Source: Mixophyes australis
Taxonomy: Eukaryota > Chordata > Amphibia > Anura > Limnodynastidae
NCBI GenBank assembly: GCA_036250195.1
Contig: JAVHZZ010000004.1
Coordinates: forward strand, 143,907,729-143,971,728
Reading direction: 5' to 3'
Length of the DNA: 64,000 nucleotides
The position numbers and the translations under genes are program-made. Below the pieces are notes generated by a model. It saw only the letters and a program-made list of their open reading frames with translations. It did not search any database and was not told where the DNA came from. Below are positions 21,129 through 35,985 of the stretch, in pieces; position 1 is the first letter of the stretch, and every line of letters starts with the position of its first letter.

Positions 21129-24100
21129 ATTGACATTCAAAGCATTGAATAAATGGTTGAGCACTAGAAATTTGGTTAACAGAAAATGTTTTATTATTGT
21201 GTTTTGTTATTTATTATTTTCAATGTTATTATTACATGATGTTATACTATGTGAATAAGAATTTATTTTGTGACTAACTTGTACTGGGTTTTTACAGTAA
21301 AAAAGTTTATGTTGATAGCTTATTGTGGCGCTTTATTTTTTAAGTTGTATTTTTGCTTTGTTCAGAATTCAACTATTTGGAAACCCCCCCTTAAAAATCC
21401 TTGGGATTATTCATAGCTGTTTATACACGTATTCAAAGCAAACATGCATTATGCTACTATTATCCACACAAATAAGCAAAACCCAGGTTTCCGGACCACT
21501 TTAATCATGCTATCACTACTAATGTAATTTAATGTTGTCTTCTAGTTTTCATTTATAAAGCACCAATATATAATGAAGCGCTGTACATCGAGGGGATCAT
21601 GATACAAATGGCATGAAACAGAAGATAAAGATGGCCATGCCCATACAAGCTTACAATCTAAAAGTGATACATAAAGTAGTGGAATAGTAATTGTGGCTGT
21701 TGTTTGGTAAACATGTTCATGGATACAAGCATTGTGTGAATATCTGGCAGTTGATAATTATAGGTACAGCGCTAATTCCTGGCTCCGGACTGTTACTTCA
21801 TGAATGTTGTACCTGTGTATGTTTGCATTATCTCTTTCCTCACTACAACATCTTCATTGCTTGTTTACAGTCCTACAACACCTGCTAGTTGGAAAGACCT
21901 GTGTAGCCAGTCGATGTGACAACAACCTTTTTTACTGGATTCTTTTCTTATTTGCTATCATGCAACACTTGTAAAAAAATGACACTGACACAGATGGAAT
22001 TTGTTATAAATTTATTACGTCATCCAGCACATCAAATAACAACCTATGCAGGGGTAAGAGAAGAAACCCAGACACCCCGCCCTTAACATTACCATCAAAA
22101 TAAAGACCACCTGATGCCAACACAAACATCAAGGAAGAATTCTCAAACCCCCATCAAAACTGAGTGCACCTTCTCACCCTGCATTTGTCAACATCAAAAA
22201 TGAGCACCTAGATGGGACATCCAAAATCCTTTGTTTTCTGCATGTATTTACATTTTGATGAAATGCTTCCACACAATAAACCCCAGCAATATCCAGATGG
22301 AGCCCCATGTATCTCTGTCTTTTGTTATAGCTAACATACCAGCTTGTATCAGCATTCATAACATTCATAATAAGCAATATTGGGAATGTGTGGGGCATCA
22401 CCAAATCATAGGCTCTCAATATTAGCCAGCACACGCATACCATGTTATTATCAACATCCTTACAAAATCTACTTTCACTAATGGGCATCCATCAAACACT
22501 AGACCCCACAACCATCCTTAAGGAACACTCTTTTAAAATCACACACATACTCCTCACTCAGTGGTAAAAGTGGGCTGGTATATGCTGGTATGCCATACCG
22601 CCACTTCTCCTAGTGCCTTCATTGTAATACTCTCAAATATCATTCACATTACATTTTCCATACCGTCACTTCAAAATTTCCACTCAAACCACTGCTCCCA
22701 CTATCATTCACCACTCTCACAAACATGTGAAGGAAGGTTTACATACCTTATGCATATCAAACTGGCTGAGCACCTGTGTACACTGTTTTCAACACATCTT
22801 GAGCTCCAGATGGAAATATACTGCCTCTATACAGATACATCCTCACTAGCATACAAAGGAAGCAAATCATATTCTTAGCCCCAGATAGCTTTCTAAAGCA
22901 ACCCTTCCATGTACTGTATCGAACTGTTAGAGACAATAAACATACTCGCATATCCATTATATAATCATCTGAAGAAGCACTTCAACTCAGTATACCAATA
23001 TTAATTTCAATTAGCCCACATGCATTCTTCACAATGATGTTGCCTCACAACAATTAGTCCAACAGACAAACATTTGCTTTTCTAGTTCCGTTCCTCCGCT
23101 GTGTCCCAATTATTTTGATAAACAAAGAGTTGCTGCAGAGCCAATGCATACCTGAATCCTTATCTTAACCATTTTGGGCAAATAGGCAATTTCTTAGTAC
23201 TAGATGCACTGGCATCATCACATCATTTAAACTCATACAAACTGCACAGGATGGAAATTTTCACCATGAATGGTAAAAGGGCCATTACTGTGAGTGGGTC
23301 TGCATGTTGTTCATTTAAATGTCCAGACATTGCAGAGCACTTTACTTGCATGGCACTGCTCAAAGTGAACTTTTATAGGACAAACAAAATTAAATAGCTC
23401 TATTTCTTAGTGCAAGCCAGCCAAGTGGACATATTAGTGCAACAAGGTCAGGAGATTATTACTGTACTATAAGTGCATACTAGAGTTTAGTTGGAGGTCT
23501 TAATAAATTAAGTGTATTAGCTCAAAAATGTAATATAGCAATGTTTACAAAGGTGGTTCAATGTACACTTTTTAGCACTATAGTTATTCTGGTTAGTTTT
23601 ATTTGAGAGGTAAATTATGGCATATTTTTATATACAAATGGAAATAAATTATACTTCATTGCTAAAGCAATATGTGGGTTTATTGCCTCTCATAGGACAG
23701 GTAGAATTGGTAGCATGAAACATACTTAAAATAAAAGGCTATTTGGCTATAGTGACATACTGAAGAATGAAGGCAGTAGGGAAGGTTGGGTAAGAATTTA
23801 ATGAGTTTAAAAAGTTTTCATTAAAATCAGGATAGCAAATAATTTATCTATTTAAACCAATGAGATTTTAATCTTAATAAATTTTGGTGCAGCATTTCCT
23901 AATTGGTTTGATTCATTGCTGCAATTTATAGATACATACACATTGACATTGTCAGGACAGGAACTATAAACAACTTTGTTCTTTTGAAACTCACTTTACA
24001 AGTTTTTTAATGCTTCCTGTGATTCTACAATACATACTCTTTGTTTGTTCTAAGAATCTGCAAGAAACATAATACTACTTGAAGAGGATAATGTACAGAA

Positions 24101-27100
24101 ATAAGTAGGAACAATATACATCACATAATACAACAGTGATGGAAAACATGTGGTCTAGATACATAGCATTTGTAGTGCAGAGAATGGTTGTGAAAGCCCC
24201 ATTGTAATAACTGTACCAGCTAAGCCTGTGCACAACTAGTCATAGCACCAATGTGAAAAAGGCAGGCTAATTAATGATTAGTGAAGGCATTGTCATCCAG
24301 CTATAGATTACACTACTGTCCAATGTGTGGCAATGGTGGCATCTGGATGTCAAAATAAGAAGGGACAAATTCCTCCTTTGCACTCAGGAGGCGCTATATG
24401 GCTCATTTAAAGTTGGACATCTGTTTTCTTCTGTACTGCTCATGTTCATCTCCTTACACCTGGAGAGGTGGTATGGGGGGCGAGCAGATGTAGGGCTAGT
24501 ACAGTAAGGGCGTGTTCACATAATTGCAAGACACTTACACAGCAGATACACCTTTTAGGAGCTGTATGTCTTGCGGCCACTGGTGCAACAATACTCAGTG
24601 AAGAACTGCAAGAATATCTGTAGGGTTCTTCATTTACATAAGGTAAATATTAATTTACCAAATGACATTGCTCATTAAGAAGGTAATTTACCCAAAATGG
24701 CTGAGGTGGGGTGAATCCTTTTTAGTGCCATGCCTCAATTTGCGTGTGCCTAGATTTACCAATGTGCATGGGTTTATGGAGCAAGATGGTGACATTTGAA
24801 GAAGAGCAGATGTTTGCACTGGCTGATGAGAGGAGATTTGTGGAGGAAAGGCCTTCCTTGAAAGTATGGAGTAGGCACACTGGTGCGCTCAGTTTTCCAG
24901 AACAGTGAAATGAGATTTTAATTTGGGAAGAGAGATTATTGAAATGAGATAAAGTGTTGTGGATGGTGAGTTCCTTGCTGTGTGGGGGGCATACACAAAA
25001 GGAACTGATTTGTGAACCAGCTCTGAGATGGTGAATTGGGTCTGATGTTTTCTGAAGTGGCAGGAGGTTGAACATTTCATGTGATATTTACACTTTGGCC
25101 CATTTCACCTCTTCAGAGTTTCCACATATCTGTACACCTAGACACACTTACTCTACTGATAGCGGAGAGTAAGTACCTTCATGTGCTCTGACTTTCAGGT
25201 GTGTAGGTGCAAAATCAAGGCGTTTAGCAATACGCATTGAGTGCACTTATGTAAATGTCCTCCTAAGAAATCTAGGCATCAAATGTGCATAACTATTCTA
25301 TCATTTGATTTCTTCGATATAGTAATGCATAGTCCATCTTGTACAATTAGGCAGCCAATTCACATATCTTTTCAGGAAAATGTATAAGAAATGTACTTTC
25401 AGTTTTATTTAAATGATGTAAGTGTTGGCAAATTCACTAGATGATAACAGGCTGAATTTACCAGAATATTTATTGTAGCAAAGAAATATTATAATTTAGT
25501 TGTGCTCTTTATCAATGTATAATGTTCATTTGACTGACATTGCAATGTGGGTACTTTAGTGTGGTATGGATAGAGTAATTCTATTTCAGCCTATTGAGTG
25601 GTTTATTTACTGGACTTACAGCCTATAAAAATGTCTCATTGAGCCTCACTCATCATGATGGACTTGTATGTAAAACAAAAATCCAAAACAGAAAGCTTAC
25701 TGAATAAAAAAAAACTTTTAACCACTTTCCATTATGCCCTGTGGCTTCGCTAGCAGCAATGTCCTAATATATTTTCTTTGGTCATAAAGTCCCACAACAC
25801 AATGTAATGCTCATGCTGTCCATCCCATGCAGCTATGTTTATAGAACAACCTGGAGAAGCAAGAACCTGAACACAGATCGACCATTCTTACTGTGGCTGA
25901 ACCAGCCATGTTTTAATCACACCATTTACTATGAACAAGAACCACTTCTTCTCCCTAGTCCTAAGCCCACTGTCAACACATCCAACAACTGCCCCAGTAG
26001 CTGTGCAATGCTCTGTGGGAAACACACACTCTGTATGAAAGCCTTAAAAACATTAAGATATGAGAGGGGCAGAAAAACCACAACCCCCTCTTATTAGCAC
26101 CAGATGATATTTACCCCATGGCAGAATCCCAGTCCCCCCAATCAGACATTAACACCAATCCCTCCCGTTCAAGGTTAGGCAAAGCCGGAAAAAGAAGAGA
26201 GGAACTTTCTGGTGAATTTTTTTTAGAACATTTCAGTAAAAAGGAAGTTACACCTGGATGGGTCTAGAAACCTGGATGTGTAGCATGTGGGTATGGTGCC
26301 TAAAATAGTATAAAAGGCATATGTATGGGAAAGGATTCATAAAAATAATAATAAGGGGCTTTCAATGGTGTTTACAGAGTAAATATGGGGCTATATACAT
26401 TGTACACAGTGTATAAGAGGGGTCAAAACAAAAAGAAGCTATTTATAGAAAGTTAAAAATATGTAAATTTTTTATTTCCTTATCTTTATTTTGGCACATT
26501 ATTTCTTTCATGCTTCAAATATATTTGATTAATGTATGTTGAGAAATATTTTTCTAAAAAAGTCAATGCTGTTGTTAAGTGTTGTTTCCTTACATTCTAA
26601 GAATTCTATAGTTCTATTATGGGCTTTTTCAAATTTGGATTTTTTTCTTCTTATTATTTTTCTTTTTTTTCTCCTTTTTGTTACTTAATACATATTTATT
26701 TTCTCAGACCGTTTTTTCCCCACTTTTCTCCAGATTCATATTAGTCCAGGATTAGATTTGGTTGTATTTTTGTATTCATTCTTGGAAAAATAATCTAACA
26801 TTTTCGCAATGATTAATTTTCAAAGACAAGATCTTACTGTTATCTATGGAATTGTCATCATTCAAAAAGTAAAACGTATCCTTTATGTGTTTCTAGTTTC
26901 CGGGCACTGACCCTAGTCTATAAACATATCATGAAGCATTAATATGGTTTCCTGAATGCTGCAAGATGTATCAGACCTCCATATTTTGAGGCTGCAATGT
27001 ATGCTGCCCAGAGGAGAGCAGGAAATATGAAAGCCATTGTCAGAGGAAGATATCTGTAAATTACGGGGCTTACTTTTTCCTATCTGGTTTCCATTGGAAC

Positions 27101-28396
27101 CTCACACAAATGAGCCATTTTCTGTGAGATATTGCTAAGTGAACCTGAATATAATGATGACACTTGACAAATACTAATACATAAAATATTTGTTGCTGTG
27201 GAAACCTGTATATATTAGTAACAGTAAGGGAAGCATAATAAATTGGGTGGCAATTCCATTTATGTTGGTACTTTTTAGTGTCCTGTCTCTCCTTGCAGAA
27301 GCATGTGGCCTTAATAACCTGGCTCCGTGACATCCCTCTGCCAAACAGGTAACTGGATTCACAACCCTGTCCATGAGGCTCCACTGTTGTGTAGGAAATG
27401 GGCTGTAGAGATCCAGTCAGAGAAGCAGCAGTCATCGCTCCATCTTGGGGACTGTAAATTTGTCTGCTCTGTGGGCAGCTGCTAGTGTAGCACAGTCAGA
27501 GGGTCTTGTCTAAGCTCCACAATGGCGATAAGGCACTGCAGGAAATGGGATAACATTAGATTGCTTCTCCCCACTAGGGACCTGAAGCGATTATCATGGC
27601 AATAAGGCACACTGGATCCAGGTCGGTCACCCTTGGGTAATCTATACTCAGGGACACAGTGCAAGAGAGGACCCAGTCGACTCCTTGATCCTCCCTCCTC
27701 TCCAACCAATGGTCCCATTAATGACAATATGAAAGGCGCTGCAGAAGACAGTTGACCACACACGCAGTAACATCTATCAAAAATCCACTGCAGGCCCACT
27801 TGTTTCTGGGACATCACTGAACTGGGAGGATCTTGGTGATGTTTTGTTAGGGACTATGTACAACATTTCAGAGGGTTTAGATGGGGTCTATTCTTTCTCC
27901 GGCTAAACCATAAAAAGCAATGTGAGGAAATAATTGCTAATTCTGAACACCTGAATAGACAAAACCCTGGAATAAGTCCATATACTTCCAAATTAAATGA
28001 AAAACTAGGTATTCAAATATGACCCCAATTATTTAACTAAAAAGTCCAACCAATGAAATAGTTAAACAAATATAACCAGAGAAACTCACATTAAATGCCA
28101 GAATAAACAGTTACTCCTATGGAATATCACAGGAAAGAAAATATGGAACTCAGCAAGAATAACACAAGAAATATCCCAGAACAGTCAGACATAAAAGTCA
28201 CAACTTAAGGACAAATCTTCCACCTTGTTAAATGGATGGCCCAATTTTAATGAATACCGATGTGCAAATAAATATGACAATAGAACAAAATGAGAAGCCC
28301 CTGAAAGTAACCCCAACGATCATCCCTTTTAAGATGCAACCCAAATAAAAATATGCATGTTTCAATCTAAATAATGCTGGTGGCATGGTAAAGGGG
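21129..28396. other. intergenic DNA downstream of shank3, no recognised gene
   Basis: These 7.3 kb hold only short frames with no family resemblance I can name. They include a decayed SINE-tail-like scrap near 21555-21670 and T-rich patches (26640-26700). A GC-richer block at 27480-27840 may be an unrecognised repeat. Confidence 0.55.
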
Positions 28397-28402
28397 TTTA
28401 TT
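28397..28402 (-). terminator. candidate shank3 polyadenylation signal (AATAAA)
   Basis: This is the first AATAAA on the minus strand downstream of the shank3 stop codon, giving a 3' UTR of about 980 nt. No transcript evidence is available, and weaker or more distal signals may be used. Confidence 0.35.
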
Positions 28403-29377
28403 GTAAAAATGCTCATAACCTTCAATAATAATAAAATAAAAAATACTCAAAACAAATTCAAACCCCCAAAATGAGGCATTGCAGGATCTGCAGATACCCC
28501 CAGATCTGCTGTATATAAAAAGTCCAGTGATTGGGTGTTGTGTATATAGATATATATATATATATATAGATATATATACGAGATATATATATAGGTAAAG
28601 TCCTTTTTTCTTCAAATATATAGCTAATTAAAAAGATGCATAAAAAGCGTCCCACAGTGGCGGTGGCTGGAACCTGCGGCCTCTTCCAGCCCAATCCATG
28701 GATTACTTTCCAGGACTTGAGTCAGATCTTGGTATGGGAGGTGTGCAGCTCAACCCCGTTCCCCTGCAGACTGATATCTCTGTCTGACTGCGATCCCTTT
28801 GTTGATTTAGGTTTAAAAAAGGTGGCATTAACACACAGTGGCCTGGCCTTGGGACCCTGTGATTGATCCCACCTCCCCTCAATGGCATAGAGAAAGAGGG
28901 AGGGGGGGATCAATTACTGGGCCCCATTGCACCGCACAAGGAGAGGATTGTATGTGTGGCGTTAAATGAGTTTTGTGGTGTGTATTTGAAGTGTTATTAT
29001 GTATCTGGTTTATCACTGACCATACAGTGCATTCTCTCAGCCAGTGTGTGAGTCAACACTTGTGTATCAGTGTGTGTCAGAGTCAGTGTATCTGCATGTG
29101 ATAGACTAAGTGTAATTAAGCTAGCACATGTTATAGTCACTGTATGTGTGTGTGGACAACAATCTGTTCCACTCTGTAAGGGTTCACAGTAACCAGAACT
29201 ATTTTCAGTATATACAAGGCATTGTGGTTTTTCTAGGTGTCCAGATTTGTGTGTGCCCACAGATGTGTGTTTTAGGTATTCTGAGCTGTGACTGTTGTGT
29301 ACATGTGAAGTGATTCCTCCCCCCGCAGCGGTGCGGAGTTGCCCTCCCGGGAGATGGGACCGCAGCTCCTGACCGGG
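28403..29377 (-). other. probable shank3 3' UTR
   Basis: This non-coding stretch lies between the stop codon and the first AATAAA. It contains GT-rich words (29040-29160), a GC-richer block (28650-28900) and a short GATATATA microsatellite (28545-28590). No coding potential is recognised. Confidence 0.4.
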
Positions 29378-29906
29378 TCAGCTGGTGCTGAGTTGTCGTA
29401 GGGCACGTTCAATGTTCATCCGATGACCAACACGGGTTACCCCCAGCTCTACAAAGTCGTCCTTGGTAAGCGCAGGTAGATGGGAGCCCTCTATTTCGTT
29501 GTCCTGGAACTTGAGTCGGTGTTCTGAAAGGTTCAAACTCTCTAGCCAGTCACCTACATCATACTTATTCCATAGGGAAAGGGGCTTCTGCAGGAATGGA
29601 CGAGAAGTGTGCATGGGATGCCCAGAAGATGGTGAAGGAGAACGACTCCGGGCACTGACACTCCTTACCACAAAGCGCACTTCCTTGGGTTCATGAGGAA
29701 TTGAGAGACTGGAGGACTTCAGGATGGTGGGAGGTGTAAGTGTGTAGGAACGTGCCCCGCCCAAGGGCTCCACCCTCTCAGAAGAAGGTGGTACAGGACT
29801 AGGTGCCCGGCGAGTCAAGGGGTGTCGGCTCCCGGGACGCACGGTGTAGGATGCTCCATAGCTGCGCTGGGAAATAGTGTGCAGCTCTCCAAGACTGCTG
29901 AACAAG
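29378..29906 (-). CDS. shank3: shank3 terminal coding exon with C-terminal SAM domain
   Basis: This exon opens after tccctatcacag (AG at 29908-29907). It begins with the last base of an Arg codon, then LFSSLGELHTISQRSYG, and runs 175 residues to a TGA at 29380-29378. It holds the conserved linker LTPPTILKSSSLSIPHEP, then KEVRFVVRSVSARSRSPSPS. The SAM domain follows (about 29393-29592), from SLWNKYDVGDWLE through GSHLPALTKDDFVELGV to RVGHRMNIERALRQL, ending LSTS. SAM domains of SHANKs polymerise into sheets in the postsynaptic density. The apparent longer ORF to 30172 is read-through of the intronic polypyrimidine tract and is not coding. Confidence 0.97.
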
Positions 29907-29914
29907 CTGTGATA

Positions 29915-30340
29915 GGGAAAGAGAACATATAAGGAGAGGGAGCAGAGAGAACAAAGCAGGAAGTGGGAGAAACAAAAGTGGAAAGAGAGATAAAGGAAGA
30001 GGGAGGAAAGTGAGCGGATGCAAAGAGAAAAAGGACAAATGTAGGGAAAAAACAAGATGCACATTAAGTAGAAACAGGAAAGGAAACAGAAAATTGAAAA
30101 GAAGAGAGTGATTAGAAAATCAAAGAGCAAACAGGAGTAGATTAAAAGGAGATGGACATTTAGAAAAAACAAAAGTGAATACAGAGATTATTAGAGCAGA
30201 TTCCAAGATGAAAGGAAGGTCAAATTAGAGACAGGAAAACATCAGGAATAGAAATGGCAGAAATAGAACAATATTAGTAGAGATAGAAAATAAAAGACAG
30301 AGTGAGCAAGAAGAAGAGAGAAAGTATTATGAGTAAATAT
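29915..30340 (+). repeat. long homopurine-biased tract just upstream of the SAM-exon acceptor
   Basis: For about 400 bases the plus strand is mostly A and G (GGGAAAGAG, GAGGGAGC, AAAGAGAGATAAAGGAAG and the like). In shank3 orientation this is a very long polypyrimidine tract leading into the acceptor at 29907. It explains the spurious hydrophobic reading frame there. Confidence 0.7.
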
Positions 30341-33300
30341 AATCTAAACCTCTTAACATCACATCCCTTAAAGCATCTCTAAGACCCTGTTTTCAAGGGA
30401 AAATTGAATGAATATACTTGTGCATGAATGAAGGAAGGAGATGAAAGGCAGATTCAGAGAAGGCGTGATATGGTGACCTATCCATAAATGGGAGTTAGAG
30501 AAGCTCAGGGAAACTGCACAAGTCTTGTGGCAGTTACTAAACGGCAGTACCACAAGTGTGAGAGACATGTGTATGTGTGCTTTACCATTCCTTTGTCAAT
30601 TAAGTGACAGTAGTTCTGTCTCGGCATGGGACATGTCATTGTCATGGAGGTTACAGAGCATACAACATGTGAACACCAAATATGCACACAACATACATAC
30701 TAGAGCAATTAAAAGAAAAGATTATATTGCACATTTCCATGTGCTCTGTAGATATAAAAATGTAATTGTTACCCTTTTTACGTTTATAGCTGGTGTAAAT
30801 GAACACAGCAACATAAAACTAAGACTCCATATGCACACCACTTTTACACCACATGCAAATAACCACAACTGAAGCATGAAACTGAAATTAACAAAATAAA
30901 ATAAAAGAGAAAAAAATTCTTCCACAACAGTCTCTTCTTTGGGTAACCCAACAGGCCAAGTTGTAAGTATTTTATTTTCACAGGTTTATCGACCGGAATG
31001 TACCTGCAAATCTCCTACATTCCCAAATATGGCCTGCTAGGAGTAGAAGACAGTTGCAGTCCTTTGCTCTTGAACACTCCACTGACAATGTCACCAGGTA
31101 CTGTGTGCACAAAAATAAGTGTAATGTACATATGAAGGGTGCAAACAGAGACCACATCCACTGTACACATTAATCTCTGCCACTGAAACCCACATTTAAA
31201 GACAGTAACATAAACCTGGGTTCTTGTTAATAGGGCTAACTGAATGCATGACCTGGTGTACCTGTGTGGGTTTAACTCATGGATCCAACTGTAATACGTT
31301 TGTGGAAGTACAATGATATCTACTTCAATCTTCATTTAAGAAAGTTCTATATGGAGGGGCACTTAAGGACCACTGAAATTAACACTCACCACCGTTTAGT
31401 AACTGTGAACCTATGGAAAAGAGAAGGGACAGGGGAAAGAAGACGGCAGCAGGTATAACTGAGTATATATGATGTATTTCAAGAAGAAACAAAGGACCTT
31501 CTAGTATACTGTACATCATGGAATATACGGTAAATCTCTGGAGCAGTGGGGTTTCCTAGTCAATATTGTTACACAAAGCAGAACCTTTCAGCCCTCTACT
31601 CATGTGCCTCCAACAGGCCATGCTTGTCGAGGGCACTTAAGCAGGTGGTTCAGAAGCTTTAATGTAAAGTAATAAATATGGTGATGTATCAAAATAAAGG
31701 TAAATTCTCCATAACATTTCTTTGAAATGTGTCAATAAACTAAATTTTGCTGTAAAATAATGTTTGCTGCCTTTCAGGGGAAATTTAAAAGACAAGGAAA
31801 ACAGATTCCCAGATGACTCCACTGACCTCCGAGAAGGAAAACTGCCCCCCCTCGGGTTGGAGATCACAAGACAGGTCAAGGAGGAAGACAGACACACAGA
31901 CAGAGCCTGCCGCTGATTGGTGACTGCATGCAAAGACTTACACAATGTGCCAAAACTCCGAACATCTGAGTGTCTGAGACGAATCAACATGCAATATGAG
32001 CAGAAGGGAGCAAGAGAGAATTAGGAAAGACAGAGAGGGATGGGGAGCAGCAAGATAAAGGTGGCAAATCAGGGTCAAAGTTAGAAGAGTGAAAAAAAAA
32101 GAATAGCGGGATAGAGAAAGGGGAGATAGGAAATAGATGGAGTGAGAGATGGGATGGGAGAGAGAAATGTTAACATTGCAGCACCCATAACAGATAAATA
32201 ACGACAGTCTCCTCTCAGAACGGACAGAGGAGGTATTAACCAAATTACACTCAGGCTAGATGGTTGTGATCAGCCAACCACACATGACAAAACAATCATA
32301 CAAATAACTTATTGTTGATAACTTTAAGATGTGACTGACACACAAGTGTACATTTGTCTCTAAACTTTGACAGTATATTATCTCACCATCAGTACTCAAA
32401 CATTTGTGTTAGCACACAGACAGTGTACAGTGTAACAGCTTTTATGTTTCCTCTAGATATATATGCATTCTAAAGATATCCTGAATTATGAAACCTTTTT
32501 AAAACTGCTAATCAACCTTCCTCTTTTTTTTTACAGTGAGTAGACATTATTCTTTTTCATATGCTACATGTCCATATGCCAATGATAAGCGTTGCAGAGT
32601 TCTACGTCAGTTGCAGTAACTGTCCATACACTAAATAGCTTTTGCGTTTACTGAGGCTAACCTAACAGATTAGACTTAATCATACCTAAATATTAAAGTG
32701 TAGGGATAGCTATAGTCTAGAGATCTACTTTCTAAATACTTCTACTGTCACTTTACTAAAATCACTGAGTCTGTAATAAAGATCTCCTGATCTGAATTGT
32801 AATCCAGGGTTTCTCATCTCCAAGTAACCCCAACAGATCATGTTTTGAGGATTTACCATGGTGGGAACAGGTGGAATAATGAATTCACATGTGTGTTATC
32901 AAAGAAATCTTCAAATCATGACTGAATGGAGAATGGTAGTTTTAAAACGTGTTCTGGTTAAAATGTTAACTTTTATCTCAAGGTAACATGTATCGCAGCA
33001 GTGGTACCAATACATGCACTATTTAATTTTAACAATTTTAAAATAGTTGCACACGCTGCACACGTCTATTAAGTTCAATACCTATAACCCTCTATTTACA
33101 GCTAACAAAATATTTCTTCCCAATCCGTGGATCTCAACTCCCAATAAGTGAGTCTATATGATATTCTAAGGATGCACAAGACTCGAATGCATCATTTTTA
33201 AAATGCTGAATCCAGAATCTTATCCCTCATTTGCATATTAAAATTAAGCAGATATGATTAAATCTGTCATTATTGATTCAGGAAGTAGTAACTCTTGAAC

Positions 33301-34216
33301 CTAAGTGGCAGTGAAATCAGGATTTGGTTTGTAAATTGATTTGACTTTCAGGTTCTTCAAACTGTCATCATATACAAAGATAACCTGTCTTTTTCTTGGC
33401 AGTATACTGCAATCCTATCTTGTGCTCTATGTATCCACAGCAAGTTTTTGACAGCAAATGTAAAACATGTCAGATACAGGATATAAACCATATTCACTCT
33501 TCCTACATTCCATTCCACTAGAGCAGAAGCTTGGCACTGACAATGGGTTTGAGGTAAACATATAAGTTCTATGAAGAAATACATATATAAATATACCCTT
33601 CCCTGATTTTGATAGTATCACCATTGTATTGATGTATACATAATATATATCACTACTGTTTAAATTGACACCAGTGAGATAACCCTCATATACTATTGGG
33701 CCAGCATGGCTTCTGTATAACACATAATCTGTGCTATGTATCTATAACATGCTTCTTGGCACACATTATAGAAAGATTATTACACAAAATATCCTATTTC
33801 TATTTGTTAGTCATATTCATGTGGTCTGCTACTGGATGGTAGTATAGGCAAAATAAAGTCTTTAGAGTTTCTTTCTGTAACATTATGAGTCTTTCTGACC
33901 ACAGATTATGCAGGCGTGCAGCACACTTAAATGTATGCAAATTTATCTAGTTGTCCACCTAGCACATAGCCATATTCCACTTCATGCCCGTATACCACTA
34001 GGAACAGCCTCTGCAAATAGGCTCCTTCTGCTGGATTGTTGTGAGTTTTCCCCCTCTGTGGCATGATTACTGACTCAGTACAGCTCATTTATGAACCACA
34101 AAACACTGTGGGACTACATTACTTCTTCATTTGAGTAGGAATGCCTAATTGTCCACTAAGAACTGTGCATGTGGAATTCCATGTCTTTGGGAACAGCACC
34201 CCTTTAAAATTTTTCT

Positions 34217-34532
34217 GGGCCTGATTCATTAAGGAAAGTTAAGCAAAAGTAAGTAAGGCAAAATCATGTTTTTATTGGAAGGGAAGTAAATATAAAATGT
34301 GGAGACAGATTTATAGTTGGGGTAGGGCATGTCCTAGATCACTTTAAATTTCAGTGTACAAATAAGCTATCAAATGTTTGTGTGCTACATGAAAAAACAG
34401 CCAGTATTTTCATTATGTGCAAAATAATAAACTAATTTGCACCCCTTGCATTGCAACATGGTTTTGTCCAGAACACTTGATTAAGAAAACTTACTCAATT
34501 TTTTGCTTAACTTTTCTTAATGATTCAGGCCC
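34217..34532. mobile_element. TIR element, GGGCCTGATTCATTAAG family (copy 1)
   Basis: Terminal inverted repeats GGGCCTGATTCATTAAG and CTTAATGATTCAGGCCC flank about 280 bp of non-coding sequence. It shares long words (GTGTGCTACATGAAAAAACA, GCAAAATAATAAACTAATT) with 55023-55335. Confidence 0.8.
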
Positions 34533-35985
34533 GATGTCTCTTCACTGTCATAATTAATTTGAGCTATAAATTGAGTATTGAGTATTATTAAGCAGCCAGT
34601 AAGCATATGCTGTAATTAGGGTTCACAAAAATTGTTGAGTCAACAGATTAGTTCCCAAGTCGCTTGTCATCTTGTCACTTTTGTGTTAATAATTAAAGTT
34701 CCGAAATGCTTAGGTTTTCTGAACTTGTCCACTATAGCTAATGCCATCTGAAGATGACGTTATCCATTGAATCCTATGGGAAGAGGATTGTGGTAGGTAT
34801 TGGATTCGCTGTCCCGGGATAATATTTCAAATGCTTACAAAAAAATAAAATAATCTGTGATCGTTGCCATGACAGATGATAATCAACGGGGCAAAACCCT
34901 GTTAATTAATAAATGGGCCTCTAAAGCATTAGTTGTTGTAAAGTGAACATTAGACAACGTTGGATGTTTGATAAATTCCATGTCAATCTATTAAGGTGCT
35001 ATTGTATTGTGTGTATTGAAATGTATAGTGAAGCAAGTGGCACTCATAATCTGAATTAGAATGATTAAACTGATCACTGTCAACTGTACTATACATATAT
35101 ATTTTCTATTCAGTTCACTTTAAACTAAAGAGAGTGGTAATAAATAGGGCTGCTCGTCTCTCAGAGCAGTAATAGTCATTTAAAAACCTAGAAACATGGA
35201 AAATACATGAATTTAAATTCATGTGGAGATCTGTAGTTGAACTGCATTAGAGGACTTATTCATTCCCTAGAAGTCAACTGCAAACATCATTTATGTCAAA
35301 GGTCACTGACCCTCCTCCACAGCATTGTGGTTTTATGTAGTCAGTAGGTACCAGATGCTAAACATTCTTTTAACTCTGATCAAGCCTTCAGGGCCTTGAC
35401 ATTGCCACATGAGGTGCATTAATTTTCCGCAAGCTCAATAACAACCATCAGCAGTCAAATATTACAGCAAATAAATAATGTAACACAAATCAGCGACATT
35501 TCAAAATCTGTTGTTTCCTGCTCCATTACCTAAAGGATGGTTTCTGTCATTTATTTGTTCTTTTTTTCTGAGCCAACAAAAAGGATTAGTACTAGAATGT
35601 CAAGGCTGATAAGCTGCCAATGTTTATCTGCAGGTAGTGGCTTAGATCTTCACTGTGCACTCTATGTGGTGTAAGGAAGCAACAGTGAACAATGATGCTC
35701 AGGTTATTTCTGGCTTTGCTCTCAGTGTTATTTATTGTAGGTAAAGGGATATGGTAGTGGTATAAATGTGTGCATAGGTTTCACACTTTTCTGCAGGCTG
35801 GTAGATGTGCTACGTTCTGCTGGGTCTCTAAAGGAATGTTGCACAATCGGCTGTTTTAGGTTGGACGCTGTCTATATCACAAGAGGGAAATTTCTTTTCA
35901 TGTGTGACAAGTTCGTGGGTATTTCATCTGCACTATGCTTGTGTGTGTACAGAGATTTGACATTTGCTTGTCGAAGAAATCCATA

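Noticed and set aside
24780..24910. Plus-strand frame beginning ATGGTGACATTTGAAGAAG that looks slightly protein-like
   Set aside because: Only about 40 codons before a stop, with no family I can name. Possibly transposon debris, but unsupported.
29907..30172. N-terminal hydrophobic extension of the SAM-exon reading frame, resembling a signal peptide
   Set aside because: It is translation of the intronic polypyrimidine tract. A consensus acceptor (AG at 29908-29907) gives the conserved exon start, and the phase matches the upstream donor.
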